This document shows positions 11,447 through 20,064 of a stretch of 64,000 nt of DNA, in pieces. The notes under the pieces are model-generated. The model saw nothing but the letters and a program-made list of their open reading frames with translations, searched no databases and was not told the origin of the DNA. The position numbers and the translations under genes are program-made. Positions within the stretch are counted from its first letter, which is position 1, and each line of letters starts with the position of its first letter. The stretch lies in the NCBI GenBank assembly GCA_958299035.1, contig CATQJL010000001.1:76653594-76717593 (forward strand), read 5' to 3'. The stretch is from Cylicocyclus nassatus. Lineage: Eukaryota > Nematoda > Chromadorea > Rhabditida > Strongylidae.

Positions 11447-12379
11447 ACTTCACGCGACTTCAGTTAGGAAGCAATTTGGCAATATTCTAGTTCTTTATAA
11501 CTTGTAGTTAACTGTTTATAACTCAAGCGCAATATAAAAGTACAGAAATTGGTTAACTTTATCAACCTGCTAAAGTTATAGGACTTGTGAAATTCAATTG
11601 CGCGACCCTCACCCTGAACACCAACGCGCGAAGCGGCTAGTGATGTGGGGTCCCAGCGCGACATAGGTTACAAAAACACTTTTGGCTGAGAATAATGTGC
11701 AGTGCTAAAAACAACATGGATGTTGACCGAAAAATTCATATGCGAATAAGACCAATAGTGCCTCGCGACCGCTCGCCTATGCTGGTGTTGAAGGCACGGC
11801 GCGGAAAATTACGCTTTATAGGGCCTATATACATGCTATGTATTTGTAATCTGCAAGATGTTGCATTTAAAGACATTTGGCAAGTTGCCGGATTCGGGCG
11901 GCGACTGAACTTGTCTTTGTTTTTTACTTTTTTAATGAATCTTTTTTTCTTAGTCAAGAATTTACGAAGTTGCCAATAAGGTGCTAATCGTAGCGTTTCT
12001 ACTTTCTAAGCGAGGGTGACAAACAGAAAATTTGTCAAGTTAGCAATATCTACTGCTATGTAGTAGATACAGTCCAAATTATCAGTGTTTTTGTTCAGCG
12101 CTGTCATACGAGTGACGGACTTGGCTTTGTTTAAAGGCAATTTGTTCAATTTTTTGCGTTCTACATGTTTCTAGCTTTGCGAATTTCAATCTCAACAGTT
12201 TGCAGAGGATCAATAGTCGGATACTTGAGCATAAAAACGAAGCAAATTTACTCAGTAATAATAACAAGGAAAAATTACCTTCTCTGAAGTGGGCGGTCCT
12301 GAAAATGCTGTGTACGTTTACAGCAAAACTCTGTTATCCGAATATTCTTAGCACAAGTGCAGCCTCAGGCGGAAAACTA
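11447..12379. other. No gene resolved
   Basis: One open plus stretch at 12177-12409 follows a ttctag acceptor and runs 77 codons to a stop, ending inside the next element. It has no partner exon and may be chance. Confidence 0.35.
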
Positions 12380-13250
12380 AGGTGTTCCAAAAGTAATAAG
12401 ACACCTTGAATCCTTGAATTTTTAAAAAAATTTCCCAAAGATTTCTTTCTGATTAACTATAAAAACCAACAATGTAAACGCTTTTGTATAAAGTGACGCT
12501 CGCATGCTTTCTTGACAGCACCTTGCAGCGCTTGGCCCACAATCTTTCGAGGAGGGGTGCTTTGAAGATATTAGGGAGGCATTTATGAACGCCATCCCAA
12601 TTTATGACGCTGTAGCTCAAAGTCCCTGGACATGTGGCATACCAGTAAAAAGCGTTTCCCAAGTTTTTTTCCAAATGGGACTTGCTGCGCAGATTCTTCT
12701 TTATTCTGGATAAAAGAGGCAGATTAGTCGAAAAAGTACAATATTTGGTGCAGCTTCTAGGGGTAAAAGGGTATTTTGGTCCACAATTTTTAAAAAAAGA
12801 AATGTTGAGCTAAGTTGCACACTGCCAATGACCTTTGGAAGTCAGCGTGTGATAGAGCTTCTTGCAGCGCAAGAAGCTGAGGTCATTGAGTCAAAGGTCA
12901 TTCGATTAACCCGATGAGAGGATAAACAATGTGTTTCTAATGCTAATGCTATATTTTTTTGTAGCAATGCGGTACCATCAGCCAATCGTGGATTTGGTGA
13001 CAGCCCTCTCAACCATTGCGGCACATATATTTGGCAGCCTCACTTGTTGTCTGGGGCGACGCTTCTCAAAGTTTGATATTACTTGAAGTTTGACTTTAGA
13101 TACTTATAAAAAAGCGCCATGCGACAGTGTGTCTGATCAGAAGGTTCTGATATATACCAACATCTGCCAAAACTTAGGCATTCAATCAATTTTTTTTGCT
13201 TGGGAAAATTGCATCTATTTTCTAGGTGTTTCATTACTTTTGAATCACCC
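12380..13250. mobile_element. Mariner/Tc1-type non-autonomous element
   Basis: The left end AGGTGTTCCAAAAGTAATAA and the inverted right end AGGGTGATTCAAAAGTAATG match over about 27 bases. Both are flanked by TA, the usual target duplication of this superfamily. At 871 bp with no intact transposase, it is a decayed or non-autonomous copy. Its right TIR covers the stop codon of the gene ending at 13234. Confidence 0.55.
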
Positions 13251-15306
13251 TAACAGGAAAATCACTTTTCAGACTTGAATTGAGCCTACCTATTCTTTGC
13301 CTCAATTCTTCAATGAGGAACTTCTTCACATCTTTTTTCTTTTCATCGAGCACGTAATTCTATAGCAACATATAAATTCAGTGGCGAAAATGGAAAGCTT
13401 GTTCTCGAAAACCAACCCATATAGTATCGTTACAGTCACCATTGCAAGGGCACACATATGTTGTAACATGTGTTTCGCATTCACTCTGTAATTTCAATCT
13501 GTGCCTTACTTCTAGCTGAGAGCAAGTTCTTCAATGTTCTGTTTGATTTTGAAATAAGACTTCGAAACTTTGTAGAAATTTGCTTGTGTTGAAAGAAACC
13601 TCGTGTTTAAGTGCGCTGACAGCCAAAAATGCCTAAATCTGATAGCGTCCTAGAAGCCCTGTTTCGACGAGCTGCCATCGCGTAGCCACGATGAAAAATC
13701 GATTTTTACAAAGCAACTGTCGAATGTATATAAAGGTTGCTGCATGACGAAGGCGCAATGGCGATATTAGTTGGGCACGCGCGAACGCGACGCTCGCGTA
13801 TCCTCACCGTTGTAGATCCCGCACCTCATGCGCTCTGCGGGCTAATAAAGCCGCGTTCGCGCCCGAAGATATTGCGCCTTCGTCATGCAGCAGCCTATAC
13901 TCTCTAACATGCACTGCTCTACCCATACTGTGCTGACCAAAAGTTTGCAGCCACTCCGAGAATCTTGCTGTATCTACTCTATTTCGCATAAAACGGGACT
14001 AAATTTCGAATGTACGTGTAAATCACACTGCTCAACACTATATCAAAAAATTTTGTAGTCTCACGCACACAGAAGGGCCCTGCGGAACGGGGAACGGTTG
14101 GTCGAAACTTGCAGCCGCTTTCTGCTAAGCGTCTGTAGAAAAGTCACCTTTCAGTTTCTGGGCTACAGATGCATCCCTAAGTCTTGAGATATGCAGTGTA
14201 ACCAGCATCCATGAAACTTCAAAAAAGAACCTTTACAGAGCAATTTTGCTTATGCTTAGACTTCAAAAAATTGGACACATCATTAGGTTGTCGAGAAGTA
14301 ATGGCTAATTCCTGCTTAGATATTGAACGTTTGGAGGCGGACTGCAAATGTGACAGAAGAAGCAGTACCTGACTTGCCACAAAATTTGTCATCACCTCAT
14401 TTGAGACCCGGAGCACTGTCCAGGTTTAAAGTTTGGCTCAGTGGTCCAAGCACTAAACTCGATGAAAAATGAAGACTTTGCTTTTACAAAGCCAGCACTG
14501 ATTCGAGCTTTTTTGGAAACATGGAAACACTACTGCCATAAAAACTTTCTGCGAATCACATTTAGAAAATGTTCGATTTGCTAAGGGGAATCATCAGTTG
14601 TAAAATGGCGAAAACGTTTCCATAACAGTAACGTTCCTATGTTTCCGATAAAGCCCTGCGAGCTTCTCCGCGCTTGTTTTTGTAACAGCATGGTTTTCAT
14701 CGAGTTTGAGGACTGCTTGTATAGGGGCCTGCAGGATCGCGAGAGTCGGAAGTGCGTACGGCCACTGCGCCGCGCATGTCCGACGTCACTGAGGCAGGTG
14801 CTAGACTTATCCTTTAACCGGTTCGTCCGGTTCACTCATCGCTATTGATCAGCAGAGTAAAGCGGGGGGGTGCGGCACGCGACCGCCGGATACGACCCCC
14901 CCCCCCTTGGGCCGGACCTCGGCACGACCCCCCCCCCCCTTCCTTACCCCCCCCCCCCCCCATCAACTTGCTTGACCACGGCATTGTTGTAAAAGGCCTG
15001 GATGAAAAAATTTATTGTACTATTTATGTCATAAAGCAACCCAAGAGGATATAATGATATACAATAAGAAAGCACAACTAAGTATGAAAATGAATCTTAA
15101 GCAAAAAACATCAATTTCGATAAAATTCCGTGACCTTAGTAAATCTGAACAATCAGCTCAGTTCAGTTCGCAAGAAAGCAGTAGATGGAACGCCATAGAA
15201 TGCAAGAGGAATGTCTTACCGCGTCAGGGGAGGCAGATGTTAGTCGGAGCTCTTCAGGGTTGAGATTCTTCTGTGCCGAGCCACTGCGTTTGAGATTTGG
15301 CCAGAG
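13234..15306 (-). CDS. Multi-exon gene of unknown function, 3' part
   Basis: Eleven exons on minus: 15220-15306, 14948-14997, 14633-14728, 14488-14548, 14369-14415, 14237-14341, 14065-14132, 13901-13978, 13510-13538, 13413-13483 and 13234-13359 (stop TAA at 13234-13236). From 14728 to the stop every join agrees in phase (681 bases, 227 codons). The 50-base exon 14948-14997 ends in 14 G and leaves phase 2 where the next exon needs phase 0, so a homopolymer length error or an unseen exon is likely. The protein has a hydrophilic Ser/Lys/Arg-rich body (SASKRSISKQELAITSRQ). Near the C terminus comes one membrane segment (MCALAMVTVTILYGL) followed by a charged tail (EKKKDVKKFLIEELRQR). I do not recognise the family. 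A MITE begins at the donor of exon 8, and the last codons lie in a mariner TIR. Confidence 0.6.
13735..13895. mobile_element. 161-bp MITE, GCTGCTGCATGACGAAGG family
   Basis: The 25-bp ends GGTTGCTGCATGACGAAGG.. and ..CCTTCGTCATGCAGCAGCC are near-perfect inverted repeats, with a second inner inverted block around gcgaacgcg. Other copies are at 40106-40265 and 52645-53041. No coding capacity. It starts exactly at the splice donor of the exon at 13901-13978. Confidence 0.8.
14875..14961. repeat. Cluster of poly-C tracts
   Basis: Four runs of 7 to 15 G or C within 90 bases. The last (14947-14961) provides the end of an exon and the G of its GT donor on the minus strand. Such runs are mutation- and sequencing-prone. 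Confidence 0.8.
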
Positions 15307-15724
15307 CTGAAAAAAAACACGCTGTCAAGCGCTGTTCCGTAGGTCTTGAAACAAAATACAACAGTTGTAGCCGTGCCACTGCAAGCTTTTACAGAGAAGA
15401 ATTGGCAGAAAATCTGCCTTGAACTCAGAGAAGTAGAAGGCAAGCTGCGGTTGCACAAGACTGCGCTGCTATGCAAAGTCAAAACTGGGTATTAGGAGGA
15501 GAATTTTAGGAACGGCAGCTATGATAAGCAACAACAATGGCCAATATTTTTGCATTAATCTGATACTAGATATCGGTCAAAGTAAAAAGCCTGCAAGGAA
15601 CATAGAAAGCTGGGTAGTATGTGTAGTTTAGTCTCTTTCATTTTTCAACCTTGATTCCGTCGTCGAAAAATCACAAAAAATACCCTGAGTGACATCTGTT
15701 ATTGAGCAAGCATTGAGCACATAC

Positions 15725-16568
15725 CGCCCCGGATAGTAATCGTTGCTTGGTTGAGAGGTCACATGTGTTGTGTCATTTTTGCGGAATAAGGATTTGATCT
15801 TTTCAATAGGTGAACTCGGTCGTTTGTAGTTGGATAGGTCGTCGTACCTAAACAATACCCTTGATATACATTCCAAACCAGACGAATTTTAAGTAACATA
15901 TTGTTTCATCAAACCATAAATGTAAGATACTGAGTAGAAGAGCAGTTGCTTTGAGCTCATGCTTCTTCACCTACTTGGAAAAAGCAGGGTTAGTTCAAAG
16001 GAAGATAACAGAGGAGTGTGAGAAGCTGTTCAGATTTGAGAATGTTTTCGAGGATCTTGTCTCAAAGGGTGAGTCCGAAGGAAAAGTACCGAAATCACTC
16101 GAGTTATACTCATTCTTTTGACCAGGTCGATAGCGTGCACGTAGGCGCATCCGACTAAATTGCTCTTTTTTCACAGGAAGTCTGTAAATCGAACAAAAGT
16201 TCAAAAATGTATAGTCAACTTCTCAAGATTTTCTGAGCATATGCAAGGCTGGGCATTTTAGATAATTCACAAATTGAATTCCAAGAGCTCCCTAGCATGA
16301 TGTTGAGACAAATCTTCCTGACTTGTACACTAAACTGGGCTTACCCATTTGTAACCAATTTCCCGTCAGATCCCAAACGTAGTTCGCTGGTGCGTCTTCC
16401 ACTGAAGGACAAAATTGACCGCTTTTTCTTGGGCCTGAAACGATTCTAGTTCGCAACCTCCCTTTGATAAAATTTCAGTTGAATCTTACTGTCTTCGACG
16501 GGTCTTTCATGGCTGGAATTGGCGGAGAGTCTCGCATTTCCACTACCGCCTAACAGTTGGTTGGCCGT
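15725..16568 (-). CDS. Probable 5' exons of the 13234-15306 gene
   Basis: Exon-like blocks with good splice sites: 16490-16568 (TTCAG acceptor, GTAAGA donor), 16345-16434 (TTTCAG, GTAAGC), 16110-16181 (TTACAG, GTATAA) and 15725-15847 (TTTAG, GTATGT). The first two join in phase and read ..HERPVEDSPRKSGQFCPSVED... The last two join in phase and read ..RYRPGQKNEYDDLSNYKRPSS... The join between blocks two and three and the join to 15306 are off phase; block two is open in two frames. Either an indel, a missed micro-exon or a gene boundary lies here. Reading on past 15725, the last block stays open to a stop at 15628. Function unknown. Confidence 0.45.
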
Positions 16569-17156
16569 CTGAATGTGAATATGAAAGGCTGCGACATAAT
16601 TTTGTAAACTACCCAGTACAGTTTAGATGCTTTCTCTCCTCACTTTCATACAAAGCTACGAACCGCAATTGAAAAGATAAGTCAAAAAGCTAGGAGGACA
16701 CCAGAAAGCTTTGTATATTGATCCTAAGCCGCGTTTAAAGTTGTCCGGATGCCCGCGCGTGCCAGAGCCGTTCCACCGCCGTTCTGGAACCCTTGTAGAC
16801 TTGGAGTGCGTGGACTGCGTGTTAATCGATCACTTTGCCGGCACTTCTGGCACGGCGCTAGCACAGCTGTGGAGCGGCGTGCGGACGACTCCGGACACTG
16901 TCTTAGTCTACCGAGAAATGAATTAGTTTCCCTAAGTATACCGAGGTTGGAAAGCTTTGATTTCTGAATCACAGCGAAAGAGACACTTGGGCTGCTGTAG
17001 GGCCTGTAGTAAACCCCCCGTATGTGCTGACGTACAGCTCGAAGTCTGCTGTGACATGTGCTGACTACCATGGAGCGAGGCAGGCAAGGCGGCTATCCTT
17101 TATCATTTCCGGCGGATGCAATCAATGCGAAGCGCCAGGGTAGTCCCACTTTGTCG

Positions 17157-17211
17157 CTATATGTCGCGACATATCGCGACATATAGCGACATATTGCGAC
17201 ATGTCGTGACG
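17157..17211. repeat. Tandem palindromic cgacatat repeat
   Basis: About five units of (t)gcgacata(t) in alternating, self-complementary form. It lies 30 bases upstream of the ATG at 17240 and may be part of the promoter region or just a microsatellite. Confidence 0.7.
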
Positions 17212-17239
17212 GACGAGACGGCGAAATACTTTGTATATC

Positions 17240-17720
17240 ATGGAGACGCAGAGACATAGCGCAAGACTAGAGCTCGACTACGCCAACCTCGCAATAGGTC
17301 GCACATGCACACAGTTCTCTGTAGTGCACGTCAACTGCAATCAATATCAACAGCTGATAGCCGCCTAACAGTCCGAGCAATGCGCCTCTCCCTATTCTCT
17401 AGGTACTTCTGCTGCTGCCGCTTTGGAATTTGAAAATGGTGAGTTTGTTTTGACTAAAAAATATATTAGAATCATACTTAGTCATATTTTTCGTACCCAT
17501 GCAGTTTTTCTTCTTTTATTTGGCAGCACCTTGTTTGAGCAAGGAATCCCTTCTTCGTGCCGAAATTTTGCAAATTCTTGACTTTTCTTCAATCTTGGGG
17601 TAGTTTCGACCACATATCCTTGCTGACTTGCTGTTCGTTAGCCATGCACCTCTCGTTTCCTTTCGTTTTTATGAGAAAGGACCGTCTGGCGTTATGGCTG
17701 ATGGAATAGCCCATTTTTGA
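17240..17720 (+). CDS. 99-residue protein, four exons, unknown
   Basis: Exons 17240-17320 (ATG at 17240), 17372-17438, 17527-17599 and 17642-17720 (TGA at 17718-17720) join in phase for 100 codons. Introns are 51, 88 and 42 bases, of nematode size. The product has no signal peptide or membrane segment. It starts METQRHSARLELDYANLAIG, has a small Ala run (SAAAALEFEN) and a helical centre (SKESLLRAEILQILDFSSIL), and ends GVMADGIAHF. I do not recognise a family. Donors GTAGTG and GTAGTT are weaker than usual, so exon borders may shift. It lies inside a possible TIR pair. Confidence 0.55.
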
Positions 17721-17998
17721 ACGGACTGAATGCTGATGATACTATTTTGATTTTTCTTGTGCATTTTCCATATGTATTGTACGTCTCAAATTCCACTTTC
17801 TCTTTTTTAAAAGGAAATTCTGATTCACATTCCGTTGCAAAATTCAGTTTGCCAGCAAAATGCAAAAGACAGTGTAGCATGGTACTTTCACCCTCAACGT
17901 ATGTATGCTATGTTGCGGTTCCTTATATACGCTGTTTCACAATAATTGCAAAAGTAGTAACTAACCCTTCAACAATACTTAATAAGCAGGCGTGTATA

Positions 17999-18345
17999 TA
18001 ACTCAGACAATTGCATCGGGAAGTTCGCGGGCGCTTGCTCGGCCACCAATCATCCATGCCGCGAGCTGCCCGGTATAAACCGATATTGGTCCCGATAAGT
18101 GACCGCGGCGCACCCTGTAAGCGCCCAATAGTTGACCCGAAGCATGCTTGTGAATCCTAGAAAGAGTGAAAAAATCTTGGCCTGTCTTTTATGACAAGAC
18201 TGAGTACAAATTGAACGACTTGTTAGCTCATCCGTCGATATTACCTACTGTCGTCGATAACACTCAACCAATTGCTGAGGTTTGTTTCATGAGCATATAA
18301 ACTCAACTGTCACGCAACCCAACTCGAGAAGCGATTACCATTATG
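17999..18345 (+). repeat. Dispersed repeat, copy 1
   Basis: About 345 bases matching 46487-46830 in inverse orientation (shared blocks cagacaattgcatcggg, gcccggtataaaccgatat, aagcatgct). Downstream at 18346-18560 a coding-like frame (KELARIRHGLTRGWHAQ) may be a decayed element protein. Confidence 0.7.
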
Positions 18346-19011
18346 ATGGAGCGATTATTATGAAGGAGCTGGCACGAATCCGACACGGGCTGACACGTGG
18401 CTGGCACGCCCAAATTTCATTGAGAAGAGTCAAATATGGTCCTGTCGTAGCAAATATTGGCGCTCCTTCTCACAGCACGGTGCGCAAGAAGCATAATTCT
18501 GCGAGACACATAGATCAGCTGCGCTACCCTATTAATGCATACAAACATAAGATAACGAATTAAAAATGGAGAAACAGGCGCGCTCACGCGAGGATGGTCA
18601 GTTATTGGATTTCCTCTGATTTACCTGCTTTGGCAACAATAGCACACTGCATTCTTGCCTTGCTAAGCAAATACTCCACGGCATATCTGTACTCATAGCG
18701 CAGCGCGTGTGAGCGCTGTTGTCGCGTTCATCAGCGGTTCGATGACGCGCGGAGGCGCTCGTTTTGCGGCGCCCTGCGGATAGCTCGCTATAGTCTTGCG
18801 AGATACTCCGAGCTATCACGACATAGTCCCTCTATGTTGTGACAACCACGAGGGGTTTACTACGGGCCTAGATGTGCGAAGCGCTTTTAGCATGGATTTG
18901 CACCCATAACACCTCATAGCAACTTATTAGCAAACTGAGAGACGTTTCAAACAAACTGAAGTATCCCGTGTCCAATGAGTTTTTGGTTGTAAATTTCCTC
19001 AAATAATGAAC

Positions 19012-19709
19012 CTAGCTGTTCGATACCTGTCTCTGCGGCGATGCACTCTTTTCTAGGGACAAGTGCCTTCGCAAACGATCAATTACCTGAAAATACAGTG
19101 CTTTACCAGCACTAGCGTAGCCTAAGAGTCTTCTAAATGCGGCACGTCAAAAGTCACGCAAAATCCAATCGGAATAGGAAGATAAGCAGCATGTCGACTA
19201 ATTACGCAATACACTGAGAAGAAATAAGCAAGGGTGGTTCTTCTAGATATGGCGGACGCGTCTACGGTATGAGCAGAGAACGTGCTTAGAGGCGGATTAC
19301 ATAATCTTTATTAGTGAATTTCAGCTAGCAGAGTAATCAGTGACCAAAAAAAGCTCGTGTGTTGATTACGATTTCTAAATAAAAAAGAAGAGGAGATAAA
19401 ACGTTTACTGCAAACGGGATTACCGACTGATTACATGTCATGGCACATCAAATTTTGCGCAGAAAATCGCTTTTACATCACCGCCAACTAGCCCAAGCCT
19501 TTCTATAGGAAAAGACGCGACCATTGAGCTATGAATGAGCTAGGAATTTAGGCATGCCATTCATCTGCCATGCATTTTGAATGACAGTTTCTAATATGCC
19601 GATTTAGCAGAAGACGACGGTTAGTCGAATCATGTTCTAATCATGCAGTTACGGTCACATTTTTCTCAATCGGAAGTAAGATTGATCGTCCGCTCCCACT
19701 TCCGCATAC
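19012..19709 (-). CDS. 3' exons of an unknown gene next to the PLE array
   Basis: Exons 19653-19709, 19206-19261 and 19012-19132 join in phase (0 to 0, 0 to 2, 2 to stop TAG at 19012-19014). The last exon reads LLGYASAGKALYFQVIDRL then a basic tail RRHLSLEKSASPQRQ. The first begins VCGSGSGRS. Gly-rich GxxxxGK-like patterns are seen, but neither is a canonical P-loop, so I do not assign a nucleotide-binding role. The first exon is only 42 bases from the PLE array boundary; any 5' exons would be displaced by the array or lost. Confidence 0.4.
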
Positions 19710-19750
19710 CTTAAGTGGGAGTGCAAATGATTAAGTTATTTACGATAACA

Positions 19751-20064
19751 TTGACAATTCTTCTATGCCGTACAGGTTTTTTATTGGTGATACACTTTAT
19801 TACTGCCTTACGTTTCGGTTAAACACCGTCTTCAGAGGCCTGGAAAGGAGTCAGTCACTCTGATATCACTTTCCCTGCCGCCAAAACCTCTTCACACCCG
19901 CGTATTCGATTCGTCTCGGGTGGAGATTGAGAGGCTGGGCGTGAAAGTCTACCCACCGAGTGTATCACCGTGGCAGCAGCGTATGCTGCTTCGGGACGTG
20001 CTCGAGTAACTTGTCGAATGAGCAGTTGGATAGCTATGAGATGGCTTAAGTAAGGGTGACAATC
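19751..20064 (-). repeat. PLE pseudo-LTR, 3' of copy A
   Basis: Non-coding segment between the ORF stop of copy A and the left array boundary. It matches the other four such segments but is the most diverged, with several substitutions. Its first conserved bases are tgacaattcttctatgccg at 19751. It contains a hammerhead motif. Confidence 0.85.
19795..19847 (-). ncRNA. Type I hammerhead ribozyme motif in PLE
   Basis: On the minus strand: CTGAAGA core, short stem II (GGT/ACC), GAAA, then GTA as the predicted cleavage triplet, enclosed by stem I (GCCT/AGGC and an outer CTTT/AAAG across an internal loop). The loop has a C-to-T change against the other copies. Stem III is only ACGT, as in the dimer-type hammerheads known from PLEs. 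Confidence 0.7.

Larger units (their letters stand above)
16998..18870. mobile_element. Possible 1.9-kb TIR element
   Basis: 16998-17017 (tagggcctgtagtaaacccc) and 18852-18870 (ggggtttactacgggccta) are inverted repeats with two differences. The interval encloses a short host-like gene and a dispersed repeat. I cannot see a target duplication, so the ends may instead be two solo copies of a short repeat. Confidence 0.35.

Noticed and set aside
14639..14848. Plus-strand open frame over the minus gene
   Set aside because: Overlaps exon 14633-14728, which fits the phase-matched exon chain; the plus frame has no splice or family support.
16724..17071. 115-codon minus frame
   Set aside because: Arg/Ser-rich translation crossing a repeat boundary, with an equally open frame on the opposite strand; no splice or family support.
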